The notes: generated by a model from the letters alone, not told the origin. 64,000 nucleotides of DNA from Eublepharis macularius (GCF_028583425.1 NC_072793.1:171531681-171595680), one strand, 5' to 3'; positions 42,712 through 54,887 are shown, counted from the stretch's first letter. Numbers and translations are program-made.

Positions 42712-45660
42712 GTGTCTCTGGTTCAGGATGGTTCATCTCAGAGAGATGAAGGGCTAGGTATAACACTTCTACAGGGAGATAGATTAGAGTTGTCAACTGA
42801 GATGGAGACAAACAGTGCAGATGACCTAACTACGTCTCGAGGCAAAGTGTGCCGGGGAAGTTACAGGTGTTTATATACAAATGCTAGAAGTGTCCGAGGT
42901 AAAATTGGGGAGCTGGAATGTTTAGTGTTGGGCGAATCCATAGACATTGTGGGCATATCAGAAACTTGGTGGGATGAGGAAAATCAGTGGGACACGGTGA
43001 TTCCTGGATATAAATTATATCGGAAGGATAGGGAGGGAAGGGTTGGTGGTGGGGTGGCTCTATATGTCAGAGAAGGTATACATTCCAGTAAGATTGAGAA
43101 GGTAACTGAATTAGATTCGCTTCTGGAAATGCTATGGGTTGAAATTACGGGCCCAAATGTAAACTTAACTGTGGGAGTTTGTTATCGCCCTCCAGATCAG
43201 AAAATAGAGGAGGATTATAAAATGATGACAGGATTAAAGATGGCTGCTAAACAAAAAAACTGTGTTGTAATGGGTGATTTTAACTACCCACACATTGACT
43301 GGGCCAATGGGTGTTCGAATCGGGGGAGAGAAAGTGAGTTTCTAGACTGTCTCAATGACTGTGCTATGGAACAGATGGTTACAGAACCTACTAGGGGAGA
43401 GGTGATCCTGGATTTGGTCCTCAGTAATGCTGAAGACCTGGTGAGAGATGTAAATGTGATTGCACCACTTGGGAACAGTGACCATAATGTTATTGAGTAC
43501 AACATATGTATAAATAGGAAATTGCCAAATAAGACCAACACAGCCATGTTTAACTTCAAAAGGGGTAACTTTTCTGAGATGAGGGGGTACGTGAAGAAGA
43601 AACTGAAAGGGAAAGTAAAAAAGGTCAAAACACTTGGGGAATCTTGGAGACTATTTAAAACTACAATCCTGGAAGCTCAAATTAAATATATACCGCTGGT
43701 TAGGAAAGGCACAAATAGGTTTAGGAAAAGGCCAGCATGGTTAACAAGCAATGTAATAGAAGCTGTAAAAGGTAAAAAGGATTCTTTTAGGCAGTGGAAA
43801 ACTAGTCGGAGTGAGGTTGATAAAAAGGAGCATAAGCTGTGGCAAAAAAAGTGCAAGTCTGTGATCAGACAGGCAAAAAGGGAATATGAGGAGCATATTG
43901 CAAAGAACATAAAGAAAAACAATAAACAATTCTTTAAATATATTAGAAGTAGGAAACCAGCTAGGGAGGCAGTGGGGCCCTTGGATGATCAAGGCGTAAA
44001 AGGATTACTAAAGGGTGATAGGGAAATGGCCGAGAAGCTGAATGCGTTCTTTGCTTCTGTCTTCACTGTGGAAGATAAGAAGTGCATGCCCACTCCGGAA
44101 GCACTGACTTTGGGAGGGGTTTTGAAAGACCTGAGTCACATTGAGGTGACGAGAGAGGAGGTTATGCGACTGCTAGATAATTTAAAAACTGATAAATCAC
44201 CGGACCCAGATGGCATACATCCAAGAGTTCTGAAAGAACTCAAGTGTGAACTTGTAGATCTCCTCACAAAAATATGTAATCTGTCATTAAACTCTGCATC
44301 TGTTCCTGAGGACTGGAAGGTAGCTAATGTTGTCCCCATCTTTAAAAAAGGTTCCAGGGGAGATCCGGGAAATTACAGGCCAGTCAGCCTGACGTCAATA
44401 CCGGGTAAGTTGGTGGAAACTATTATCAAAAATAAAATTAGTGGGCACATTGATGACCAAAAGCTGATGAGGAAAACTCAGCATGGGTTCTGTAAGGGAA
44501 GATCTTGTCTCACCAATCTGTTAGAGTTCTTTGAGGGAGTGAACAAACAGGTGGACAAGGGAGACCCGATAGTTATTGTTTATCTTGACTTCCAGAAAGC
44601 TTTTGACAAAGTTCCTCATCAAAGGCTCCTAAGTAAGCTCAGTAGCTATGGGATAAAGGGCCAAGTCCTCTTGTGGATCGAAAACTGGCTAATTAATAGG
44701 AAACAGAGAGTGAGTATAAACGGGCACTTCTCACAGTGGAGGGTGGTGAGCAGTGGGGTGCCACAGGGGTCGGTATTGGGTCCAATGCTTTTTAACTTGT
44801 TTATTAATGATTTGGAATTGGGATTAAGCAGTGAAGTGGCTAAATTTGCAGATGACACGAAATTGTTCAGGGTGGTGAAAGCCAGAGAGGATTGTGAGGC
44901 ACTCCAAAGGGATCTGTCGAGGCTAGAAGAGTGGGCATCCATGTGGCAAATGAGGTTCAATGTAGCCAAGTGCAAAGTAATGCATATTGGAACCAAAAAT
45001 CCAAAATATAAATACAAGTTGATGGGGTCTGAACTGGCGGAGACTGACCAAGAGAGAGATCTTGGAGTCATGATAGATAACTCACTAAAAACGTCAGCAC
45101 AGTGTGCGACTGCCATAAAAAAAGCTAATGCTATGCTAGGGGTTATTAGGAAAGGGATTGAAAACAAATCAGCCGGTATCATAATGCCTCTGTATAAATC
45201 GATGGTGAGGCCTCATTTGGAGTACCGTGTACAGTTCTGGTCGCCACACCTTAAAAAAGATATCATAGCACTGGAAAAAGTACAGAGAAGGGCAACTAAA
45301 ATGATTAAAGGGTTGGAACACTTTCCCTATGAGGAAAGATTGAGGCGCTTGGGGCTCTTTAGCCTGGAGAAAAGACGACTGAGGGGAGACATGATAGAGG
45401 TTTACAAGATAATGCACGGGTTAGAGAAGGTAGAGAAAGATGTGTTTTTCTCCCTTTCTCACAATACAAGAACTCGTGGGCACTCTATGAAATTATTGAG
45501 CAGTCGGGTTAGAACAGATAGAAGAAAATACTACTTTACACAAAGGGTGATAAACACATGGAATTCGTTGCCACAGGAGGTGGTGGCAGCTACAAGCATT
45601 GCCAGCTTCAAGAGGGGACTGGACAAATATATGGAGCAGAGGTCCATCAGTGGCTATTAG
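42712..45660 (+). CDS. CR1 ORF2 polyprotein (endonuclease-reverse transcriptase), intact
   Basis: An uninterrupted 982-residue frame. The N-terminal endonuclease has LYTNARSVRGK (about residue 53), SETWWDEENQW (about 85), MGDFNYPHIDW (about 186), LDLVLSNAEDL and GNSDHNVIEY, covering the Asn, Glu, Asp and His catalytic positions. The reverse transcriptase follows with SPDPDGIHPRVLKEL, PIFKKGSRGDPGNYRPVSLT, VYLDFQKAFDKVPH, SGVPQGSVLGP and FADD at residues 712-715. The C-terminal region (RPHLEYRVQFWSPHLKK, NTWNSLPQEVV) matches CR1. In the family this enzyme nicks target DNA and reverse-transcribes the RNA. Nothing essential in ORF2 looks changed, though the element lacks most of ORF1 and any promoter. 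Confidence 0.95.
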   Translation: MSLVQDGSSQRDEGLGITLLQGDRLELSTEMETNSADDLTTSRGKVCRGSYRCLYTNARSVRGKIGELECLVLGESIDIVGISETWWDEENQWDTVIPGYKLYRKDREGRVGGGVALYVREGIHSSKIEKVTELDSLLEMLWVEITGPNVNLTVGVCYRPPDQKIEEDYKMMTGLKMAAKQKNCVVMGDFNYPHIDWANGCSNRGRESEFLDCLNDCAMEQMVTEPTRGEVILDLVLSNAEDLVRDVNVIAPLGNSDHNVIEYNICINRKLPNKTNTAMFNFKRGNFSEMRGYVKKKLKGKVKKVKTLGESWRLFKTTILEAQIKYIPLVRKGTNRFRKRPAWLTSNVIEAVKGKKDSFRQWKTSRSEVDKKEHKLWQKKCKSVIRQAKREYEEHIAKNIKKNNKQFFKYIRSRKPAREAVGPLDDQGVKGLLKGDREMAEKLNAFFASVFTVEDKKCMPTPEALTLGGVLKDLSHIEVTREEVMRLLDNLKTDKSPDPDGIHPRVLKELKCELVDLLTKICNLSLNSASVPEDWKVANVVPIFKKGSRGDPGNYRPVSLTSIPGKLVETIIKNKISGHIDDQKLMRKTQHGFCKGRSCLTNLLEFFEGVNKQVDKGDPIVIVYLDFQKAFDKVPHQRLLSKLSSYGIKGQVLLWIENWLINRKQRVSINGHFSQWRVVSSGVPQGSVLGPMLFNLFINDLELGLSSEVAKFADDTKLFRVVKAREDCEALQRDLSRLEEWASMWQMRFNVAKCKVMHIGTKNPKYKYKLMGSELAETDQERDLGVMIDNSLKTSAQCATAIKKANAMLGVIRKGIENKSAGIIMPLYKSMVRPHLEYRVQFWSPHLKKDIIALEKVQRRATKMIKGLEHFPYEERLRRLGLFSLEKRRLRGDMIEVYKIMHGLEKVEKDVFFSLSHNTRTRGHSMKLLSSRVRTDRRKYYFTQRVINTWNSLPQEVVAATSIASFKRGLDKYMEQRSISGY

Positions 45661-45760
45661 CCACAGGAGATAGATGGTATTCTCTTTGTGGGGAGGTGGT
45701 GCTCTGTTGTCTTGGTGCTGGAAGGAAGGCAGTGGGAGGGCATCTGGTGTCCTGGCCTCA

Positions 45761-46168
<408 letters not shown>

Positions 46169-46585
46169 TCACTGGAAAGCTGCTCTATGGGTACGGAAAA
46201 ACGGACAGTGAATTAATCCTGAAAGACTAGTAGAAAGAAGAGACGAGAAGAGCTCTGTGGAGACATTTGTCTCCCCCTCTCCCAGACCTCCTGGGAGCAT
46301 CTTGAGGCCAAACAGTCTGTCCTCATTGGCAGAGGGTCAGCAGCCTTGTGGGGAAGAGGCCAGAAATGTTCGTATCAGAGAAAAGCTGATAGGTTTCCAA
46401 GGAAATTCGTGGCCCATAGTCTCTGCCTGGGCTTCTCTGTACAGGCCATGTTAGACAGGGGGGACCCTTCTCCTCCCTCCCCCATGGGCAGCACCAGAAC
46501 CAAAGACAAGGAGGCCGATCCTCGGAGACTTACAACTGACAAGGAAATTTTCCTCGCCTGTGGGACCTCTCCCCGCTCCCCTTAC

Positions 46586-46600
46586 CTTAGCTGGCTGCAT
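46586..46600 (-). CDS. ZNF-C: start exon (MQPAK), proximal copy
   Basis: ATG CAG CCA GCT AAG preceded by GCCGCC and followed by donor GTAAGG. It joins the KRAB-A exon in frame. A second, identical copy lies 440 bp further upstream (47026-47040), so either could supply the start. Confidence 0.85.
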
Positions 46601-46843
46601 GGCGGCTCTTTTCCCTTCGCCACACGGAGGAGATGGCGGAGAAGGCCTCAGGGGTATATTTCCTTGTTGCCCTGAAGTGAGAAAAAGAAAGAGGGAAGGA
46701 AACCATTTTTGTTACTCACAGATTTCTATGCCAGCTCCTTTCATCTCTGGCTGGGCCCAATTCAAGATGCGGCATTCGATGTAGGAAGGCTGAGGAGCAT
46801 CCGGCCCAACCTCCCTCCCCCCAAACCAGGTCATATTGATGAG

Positions 46844-46940
46844 GGGAAGCCCCTGCTTACACCCTCCCACATTCTCCAGGCCAAGCATCCTTTGGCACCT
46901 CTTCTCATGGAGTTCAGGCACAGGACTGCCAGGCAGGGGC
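46844..46940 (-). repeat. Ectopic copy of ZNF intron sequence
   Basis: About 95 bp here (GGAAGCCCCTGCTTACACCC ... CCAGGCAGGGGC) is identical to 42187-42281 in the intron between the KRAB-B and KRAB-A exons. It is absent at the matching place in ZNF-D. It sits exactly between the two copies of the start-exon segment. Confidence 0.85.
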
Positions 46941-47025
46941 CAAAGACAAGGAGGCCGATCCTCGGAGACTTACAACTGACAAGGAAACTTTCCTCGCCTG
47001 TGGGACCTCTCCCCCCTCCCCTTAC

Positions 47026-47040
47026 CTTAGCTGGCTGCAT
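47026..47040 (-). CDS. ZNF-C: start exon (MQPAK), duplicated distal copy
   Basis: Same coding bases, Kozak context and GTAAGG donor as 46586-46600, within a ~200-bp segment (46940-47145) that repeats 46498-46680 almost exactly. Splicing from here to KRAB-A would give the same protein. Whether it is used cannot be told from sequence. Confidence 0.6.
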
Positions 47041-47145
47041 GGCGGCTCTTTTCCCTTCGCCACACGGAGGAGATGGTGGAGAAGGCCTCAGGGGTGTATT
47101 TCCTTGTTGCCCTGAAGTGAGAAAAAGAAAGAGGGAAGGAAGGCT

Positions 47146-48347
47146 GAGGAGCATCTGGACCAACCTCCCTCCCCCCAAACCAGGTCATATTGGTAAGAGG
47201 AGTCCCACCTGCCTTATTCATGGGCCCCCTCCCCTCCTAGAAATGCTCCCCCCCCCAGCCTCTGCCAACCCATTTGGGGCCAATGAGCTCCTGACCTGCC
47301 TGAGGCCACACCTCTCCCTCATTTGCAGGGGAGGAAGTGGCCGCAGTGGGCCCGGGGCAGGGAAATGGATGCAGGGTGGGCGGGACTGGGGAAATCTGGA
47401 TATTCCCACCCCCAAGGCCGTCCCCCCCCCAGGCTTCCCCACGATCTTGAGTTTCCCCAGAAGGAACCGCAGGAAGCACAAGAATGGTTTGTGATGCGAC
47501 AGGGCAGGGAAGTGGGGAAAACCCTCCCCTAAGCTCGGGGCAATTCGCACGTGTGAAACAAGCACCTCAGGCACCTGCCTTAATCTCCATCCTTCCCCCA
47601 AGCCCCTCCTTCCTCCTCCCCTCTGGAACCTGAAGCCACTTGAGCCCCGCCCAGCCTTCGAAGGTGCCCAGTGCGGTTCCCTCCTTCGAGAGATCTCACA
47701 GGCCAAGCTGAAGGGGCCAAGCGGATCTCTGTGGCGCAGGAGCAGAGCGGGGATTTGGGGACTGGGCCCCCTCCCCCCCCAGCATCTTCCCCCTCCTCTG
47801 TGCTTTTGATGTTGCATTGCAGCCCCCGCCCCGTATTTTCCCCCTTCTCACCCTCCAAAGCCCCTTTTTGCTGACTGGGTTCCTCCAAGCCTCTTTGGCA
47901 AGGGCAGGGGAAGGACAGGAAATGGCTTTCTGCCCCCTCCATGTACCTCTCTAGGACTGCACATTTCTCACTTTAACCCTTGCACAAGCCGTGCCGCCTA
48001 AGATGTTGGGCCTAAGATGTTGGGGAGGGGAAAAGTGCCCAGTCCTAAGGAAGAGATGCCTCCATTCAGGACATGGATGGTTCGGTTGAAGAATGAATCT
48101 TTTACTGCATTCTTTGTTGGAGGTTTTGTTTCTGTACGTGTGGGCTGTAATCATGACAGCCGCTCGCTTTTCTCTTCATGGGTGCTGCTTGTAACATATT
48201 GTTGCCTGTTCTTAAAAATTAAATTGTTTCTTTGAATGCTGCATTTGTCAGTCAATGTTTGATGTCTTCTAAATATTTTTGGGCTGTGACAGAGTAAATC
48301 TGAATTTTTAAATTTTCAAGGGCTCTTACTCTAGGCATTGCAACATG
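47146..48347 (-). other. ZNF-C 5' flank
   Basis: GC-rich then AT-rich flank matching the ZNF-D flank (59095-61235), except that a ~940-bp block present there (about 59268-60206) is missing here. The ZNF-B flank keeps part of that block, so the loss happened in the ZNF-C copy. Presumed promoter region; no core element assigned. Confidence 0.6.
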
Positions 48348-48355
48348 TCTGTACA

Positions 48356-49172
48356 CAGGGTGGATAAAAATGGTTTTTTTAAAAAAAATCAAAAAAATCA
48401 GATTTATTATTCCATCATGAAATAAAGATTAGTTTTTAATTATGTAGAACAAGGCTGTATATGTTTAATTTTTTGGTAAATAAATTCCATTAATCCATTC
48501 AAAATGTCATGCTCTTCCAGAGGTTTTTGTAAGATTATTGGGCAGTTTCTCTGCCTACAAGATATTATCACAGATGCTTGGTTTTGCAGTTCTCAAAACT
48601 GAATTTGTGTCAGCTCAGCAGAGATCACATGCCTCTTCTTCACAGCAAAAATGTTATAACATGAACAGAGTTGAGAAAAAGACCTTAATCCTATTGTTCT
48701 ACAAACCTATGAAGACAGAATCAACCCCTTCAGTGCTAAGTTTCAAGAAGTTCAGTGAATAGAAACAATATTTTTCTGATTGTTTGGAGTGGAATAGATC
48801 TGCACAAGAAGAAACTAAGTGTGAGGAGGGAGGGGCAAGCAGTACAAAATGAAAGTGAAACTTTTTGAGCACAATACTGCACAAGTCTTTGGATCTTTTG
48901 TGTGTATGACCTGAGGTTTATCACATTCTTTCCTTGGAGGAAAAAACCTGTAATGGCAGCAGGCCGTAAAAGAGACCCAGTTTGGGAATACTTTAATGAA
49001 GTTCCTTTACCTATCGGTAAGGCAGGCATCTACTTGCATATTAAAGTTATACCAGCAAGAATTAGTCTTTATGTAGAAAACTATGATTTAAATCAAGCCT
49101 TAATGACTAGTGATTTAAATCGTGATTTAAATCGTGATTTAAATCAGTTTGATTTAAATCAAATCCACCCTG
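48356..49172 (+). mobile_element. hAT DNA transposon, non-autonomous, 817 bp
   Basis: Bounded by CAGGGTGGAT and ATCCACCCTG terminal inverted repeats and by 8-bp duplications TCTGTACA (48348-48355, 49173-49180). The ZNF-D flank has the single TCTGTACA at 61236-61243, the exact empty site. Several GATTTAAATC words crowd the right end, as expected of transposase-binding subterminal repeats. A short coding remnant at 48953 (MAAGRKRDPVWEYFNEV) is the start of a hAT BED zinc finger. The transposase is otherwise deleted. Confidence 0.92.
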
Positions 49173-49408
49173 TCTGTACATGAATACAGGTTACTGTAAG
49201 CAGATGCCTGCCTTTTGTCATGTGTGTCCCTGGCTTGTACTAATTGTAATTACAAAGGCGAGCTTAATTGGAAACTCTCATCTTTGCAGTGGGAAAGCAA
49301 ATGTTGTGTCCATTCGTATTAAATCTTGGAAGAATAAGAGTTTGTCCTGCACCTTTTCCCTGCATGTTTTTGTTTCCTGTTGTTTTGTTTCTCATGGCAG
49401 GGAAGACA

Positions 49409-49470
49409 GCATGGTGTGACCCCATCTCATCGGATCTCAGAAGCTAAGCAGGGTCAGTGCGTGGATGGGG
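49409..49470 (+). mobile_element. 5S-rRNA-derived SINE, head only
   Basis: CCCCATCTCATCGGATCTCA, GAAGCTAAGCAGGGTCAG and GTGGATGGG match 5S rRNA internal-promoter sequence. The SINE stops abruptly where the ZNF-E-side copy (61446-61590) continues, so its body was removed by a deletion. Confidence 0.85.
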
Positions 49471-51155
49471 TGCTCATGGTCAGTGGGGCTGTTCTGCCAC
49501 TGAGGGGTTGTGAAGGGATACGTCATCCTACATGATGGATGTCTTAAATGGCCTGCCAACTGGGTCCTCCCCGCCCATCTTTTGGGGCCTCTCCCTACAT
49601 GGGAATCAAACTTGGAGCCCTGGGTGTGCTATCCCTGTGCCTTTCCACTGATCCACCCCCGTCTTTGCAAGGTCTCAGCTCAGACCCACATGGTTAGGGG
49701 TGATATCTGGGATGCAGTGGACTCCCCAATAACTGATGGAGTTCTTCCTTTGCAAGCACCGAAGGGTACTAGTCTTGGACGTGGTGGCTGGGGAATTGTT
49801 TGGCCAAGGGGGGCAGTGGCTCTTTTGGATATGAAGGCAATAAGCACACAAGGGTGGAAGGAAAGAAAATGTATTAAATCCCTCCAAGTAAAGTACAAGA
49901 GATAAAGCAGTGCAAAGGTAACAGAGAAAAGCCACAGAACTTAGGCTTATGACCCCCCCCCCTGCTGCTATTGGGAACCCCTGGAAATGACAGCAAGCAG
50001 ACGCCTCATTCTGGACAGTTGCACAGTGCTGCTCCATGGTTCAGTCTGAGCGGAGGTCCAGCAAGGGAGGGGCTTTCTAAGACTTATATAGGAACTAAGA
50101 TACACAGTTATACCAGATATTTGTTCTCTCTTCACTGTCTTCAAAGGAGATGATGATGAATTATCTTCAAAGTGGGATGCGAGGCCAAGTATTCAAGGCT
50201 GACTGGTAAGCAGTGCCTCTGGCAATCGTCCACGATGAAGATTGCCTTTAGCCTCCCCCAAACTCTCATACCAGGTGGTAATCTAAACACCTCATTCCTA
50301 AACGCAATAGCCTGACACCAGGATTAGACAAATGGACATTAAAGATTCTTGAGGGAACAACAACTTACAACAGCAAAAAGGCTCGGTCTGCCACTGGGTA
50401 CAAGATGGAGGAACTGTGGCACACCACTGACTGCTCGAGATTACAATGCTCTTCCACAAGTTACCACTACAGGGATCGAGCCCATACTGCGCCTTGTGCT
50501 TTGCTGCCAGTCGAACTGTTGCCAGGGGAATGGGTGGGCTCCGTCTTTTGACTACCATCCTCATCCCCCAGGGACTCAGACCAATGAGATCTCCTCCTTG
50601 GCATATGGGCACCATTCCCCAATGGACTATGGAGGGGAGGGGTATTACAGATTTGGCTGGGGCTGCTGTCATATGTTCCCCCTGATGTCTGCCATTCCCC
50701 TGCAATGGGCTGCGATTCATCAAGGGTTGCCAGCTCTAGCTTGGGAGATTCCTGGAGATTTGGGGGTGGGGCTTGGAGTGGGTGGAGTTCCAGGAAGGGA
50801 AGGAGTTCAGCAGGTATAGTTCAAGGAGAACTCCAGGCCGCAACAGGAGGTTGTCAATAATACATCCATCTCTGAGGCTGACATCAGAGACTGCTGCTGA
50901 GGTTGCTTAGTTGCTGGGTCTTTCCTTTTGGTCCTCTGGTGCTCCAATGGGAGGAGGTCATGGGGCTGCTGCCACATTTGCGGTTGGCTGCACCCATAAC
51001 TGCCACTCAAAGGGACTTCATCAGCATAGCCCTGATTGGCAAATTTTGCTAAGGATTCAAGTATGATCACTGTGCAATCTGAGTCTTGAAGAGTGCCAGG
51101 TTTTGTTTCTCCACCTCTCCAGAATGTCCACAGGGATCCAATCTAAGCATTTTTA
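49471..51155. other. ZNF-D 3' flank, duplicated at 62213-63855
   Basis: No gene. The segment is nearly identical to the flank of ZNF-E. It contains a MITE-like repeat at 50726-50845 and a part (49478-49570) resembling 12790-12870. Matching ORFs in both copies (for example 50298-50723 and 63004-63429, minus) show no family resemblance and are not called. Confidence 0.65.
50726..50845 (+). mobile_element. MITE-like squamate repeat
   Basis: Starts GGGTTGCCAGCTCTAGCTTG, continues GAGATTCCTGGAGATTTGGG and ends CTCCAGGCCGCAACAGGAGG then TTG. The GTTGCCA start and the GAGGTTG(G)CAA-like end form imperfect inverted repeats. Repeated at 63429-63555 by segmental duplication. Confidence 0.6.
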
Positions 51156-52795
51156 TCATTTCTCCCTTTTGTGAATCTTTTGATGGGAAGTAAGGTTCCC
51201 ACTGCGACTGAAGCTTTTTCCACACTCCAGGCATTTATATGGTTTCTCTCCTGTGTGGATTCGTTGATGGCAAGTAAGTTTTCCATTCTCAGAGAAGCTT
51301 TTTCCACATTCCTGGCACTTATAGGGCTTCTCCCCTGAATGCATTCTTCCATGGGAAGTAAGACTGTCACTCCGACTGAAGCTTTGACCACACTGCAGGC
51401 ACTTGTAAGGTTTCTCCCCTGTGTGAATTCTTTGATGGGAAGTAAGGCTTCCACTATGACGGAAGTTTTTTCCACACTCTAGGCATTTATATGGTTTCTC
51501 CTCTGTGTGGATTCTTTGATGACGATTAAGTTGTGATCTCTGAGTGAAGCTTTGTCCACACTCTAGGCATTTATAAGGTTTCTCTCCTGTGTGAATTCTT
51601 TGATGGCAAGAAAGGCTTCCACTGTGACTGAAGCTTTTACCACACTTCAGGCATTTGTACGGTTTCTCCCCTGTATGAATTCTTTGATGAACAGCACAAT
51701 GTCCACTGCGACTGAAGCTCTTTCCACACGCCAGACACTTATACGGTTTCTCCCTTGCATGAATTCTCTCATGAACAGAGCGTTGTCTACTGTCATTGAA
51801 GCTCTTTCCACACTCCAGGCATTTATATGGTGTCTCTGCTGTATGAATTATTTGATGGACAGCATGGTGTCCACTGTCATTGAAACTCTTGCCGCACTCC
51901 AGGCATTTGTATGGTTGCGCCCCTGTGTGAATTCTCTGATGAACAGAGACTTGTCCACTGTCATTGAAGCTCTTTCCACACTCCAGGCATTTATATGGTT
52001 CCTTCCCTGTGTGAATTCTTTGATGGACCTTAAGAGCTGCACTGCGACTGAATCTTTTCCCACACTCCAGGCATTTATATGGTTTCTCCCCTGTGTGAAT
52101 TCTTTGATGAACCTTAAGAGATGCACTGCGACTGAATCTTTTCCCACACTCCAGGCATTTATATGGTTTCTCCCCTGTGTGAATTCTTTGATGGGAAGTA
52201 AAGTGACCTGTCTGACAGAAGCTTTTCCCACACTCCAGACATTTATATGGTTTCTCCCCTGTGTGAATTCTTTGATGGACCTTAAGAGCTGCACTGCGAC
52301 AGAATCTTTTCCCACACTCTGAGCACTGATATGGTTTCTCCCCTGTGTGAATTCTTTGATGGAAAGTAAGGTATCCACGCACTCTGAAGCTTTTCCCACA
52401 CTTCAGACATTTGTACGGGTTCTCCTCTGTGTGAATTCTTTGATGGGAATTAAGGTTCTCTGTCTGATTAGAGGCTTTTCCACACTCCAGCCATTTATAT
52501 ACTTCTGTCCTGGTATCCGTATTTCTATGAATCTCAGTGTCAGATTTTTCAGGAAAATTATCCTCATTTGCAGTGCTTTCAATCCAATTGTCTCCTTTGT
52601 ATACTTCTTGAAGTAGGGGAACTTCATGAGGGAGATCACCTGGTAAAAGACTGGAACTAGTCCTTGCTGGATGTTTTCCCTCTTCCTTCCGCACTGCATT
52701 ACAATATTTAGTGTTCTCTTTCTGTTGCAGACACGTGTCTTCGTTTTCTGTTAATGCATGTTTTTTTGTTTTATTTGCTGACTCCGACTCACCTC
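51156..52795 (-). CDS. ZNF-D: KRAB C2H2 zinc-finger protein, finger exon (15 fingers)
   Basis: Last exon of a four-exon gene with 57677-57769, 58305-58431 and 58882-58896; the joined frame is open for 624 aa. Acceptor CTGCAG precedes GAGGTGAGTCGG. The spacer is almost that of ZNF-C, with a decayed finger ([11 protein letters not shown]). Fifteen fingers run from residue 206 to the end, all with intact C2H2 ligands. Fingers 2-4 match ZNF-C ([30 protein letters not shown]); finger 5 repeats the RSAALKVHQ type, and from finger 9 on the arrays differ. The last finger ends HQKIHKREK then TGA, where a further finger would begin. Nuclear DNA-binding repressor by family. Confidence 0.94.
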
Positions 52796-54519
52796 CTGCA
52801 GAAAGAAAGAGAAATCTGGCATGATCACAATAATGAAAAATGCAGGTTAACCTTAGGGAAAGCCCTAAACTAACTGCTGTAGAGGGTGCAAGAATTCAAG
52901 GGCTTGGAGTCTAGAAACACTATGGTAACTCTTGCTTGGGTATCTGTAACATCTTAGTTAGTACTGTCCAGTGTCTCATGGGTGGCTAATAATGGAATTT
53001 CAACATTTAAATGGGACTTCTACTGCCACACAGGTCTTTTTTTTACTCAAATTTGTTTTCAGGCAATGATACATGGCACAGACTCCCTATTTATTTGCTC
53101 TTCCTGGAACGGTGAGGGATGATGTAACTGTGGCACTGCTAAAGAGGCAGTGGGGATTTCCTGCCTGTGATGCTGGACCCACCTAGTGTGGCAGAGAGGC
53201 CCTGCATTCTGGATATTTGGCATCTGATATTCTCTGTGCCCCTGTGGACAGAGCCAGCCCTTCTGAATTTGGGGCAGGTTATCACTGTTTTAGCACAGTG
53301 GAAAATAATTTCATATTATGGATCTGCACTAGAGTACCAGGAGTCAAGGTTAACCCTGTGGACATGTTTATGAAGAGGTGTTTTTAAAAGAATGAGAAAA
53401 ATGAAAGAGGCTAGGCAGCAGATTTTTTGAGATAATGCTTGACCATGCTTATAAATTGTATACTGCTGTAATATTGCACAGTATTTTGAACAGTGGCTGC
53501 AGCTTGGCTTTCTGATTCCATGGAAGGGTGGCCTATGATGGACTTTCCCCCTACCAGAGCTGGAAAGACATCCTCCCATTCCCAGAATGGCACCCTACCA
53601 TTTGGGAACAATAATGCAGTATGGGTCCCTCCCCAATCCACGACTTCTGCAACCCTCTCCCTTTTTGCTATTAACTGTGGGAAGAAAGGAGTAGGGGGGG
53701 CGGAATTAATGGTCCAGTTTACATTCAAAAAGAGAATCCAACTTCAAACATGAAAGGTCACTCTCCATTAACAGCAGAATGAATTACAGCTGTCAATCTT
53801 GCATCACTACTGAAGGGAGAAGCCCTCCTGGCTCCCAAAAGAGCCCCCTGTTCTCCCACAGCCTGGGCTGCATCCAATTCATCTCTGGGCCATCCTGGCC
53901 ACCCTCCCAACTTGCCTGCCAATTTCTCTTTCCCTGATATTCTGCAGCCCTCCCCTTGCTCACACCCCTTCTACACATAGTTTTAGATACTACATCAGCT
54001 TCCCAACTAGCTGTTTCAGAAAATATGCAATTGGCTATTGAAAGAGGAGAATTCTGGCTATGATATAAAACTGAGTGAGAAAGCCAGGATTTCCTCTGGA
54101 AGATGCTGAATCATATAGAGGCATGTTATACTTTGGGTAAATCTTTGTGTGCCAGGGATCACTTATATCAGGGTTCAGAACCACTTACATTAGGATTACC
54201 TACCACTGTGCCCAAGGGAGCAAAGGTGCTCTCCTGCTGGCACCTGCCCGGAGTTCATAAATACTGGCTGGGTCCATTCCACAGCAGGGCTTCACTGTTA
54301 GCATGCAAACTTTTAAAAAGTTCTTTTTAAAAGAAGCCCCCCTCCTCTGAAGTCTGCAATGGGGGATGGGGGGGGATGACTAACTGCTGCAATCTTTGAA
54401 ATTAGATTTTCGGATATTTCCAAACAGGTGTGGATAATTCAAGAATGGAAACACTGATATATTCGAATCTTCCCAAATAAACCAGATATATCTGGATATA
54501 GCCAGTCAGGAAATACTTA

Positions 54520-54887
54520 ATTTTAAAAATGACAATAAGGAAATGGAAATTGTTCAAGATTTTCTATTACTTGGCCCAATCATCAACCAAAAGGGAGACT
54601 GCAATAAAGAAATTAGAAGAAGACTGAGACTTCGAAGAGCAGCTGTGAGGGAGCTGGATAAGATCCTTCAAGATAATAATGTCTCTCTGGGAACCAAGAT
54701 AATCCAATCTATGGTATTCCCCATTATGATGTATGGATGGGAAAGTTGGACAGTGAAGAAAGCTGACAGGAAGAAAATTGATGCATTTGAAACGTGGTGC
54801 TGGAGGAAAGTTTTGCGGATACCATGGACAAATACTGAGACAAATAAGTGGGTACTAGATCATATGAAGCCTGAATTCTCCCTAGAA
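54520..54887 (+). mobile_element. RTE/BovB-type LINE fragment, cut by deletion
   Basis: Orthologous to 40100-40468 in ZNF-C (same 5' truncation). It breaks off after LDHMKPEFSLE; the sequence then jumps to the equivalent of 41113. About 643 bp are missing relative to ZNF-C, including the RTE tail. Confidence 0.9.

Noticed and set aside
50298-50723. 141-codon minus-strand ORF conserved at 63004-63429
   Set aside because: The conservation is explained by recent segmental duplication; the protein has no recognisable motif and overlapping plus-strand ORFs are equally conserved.
51156-52795. CRISPR-like regular repeats
   Set aside because: The 84-base periodicity is zinc-finger coding sequence in a vertebrate genome.
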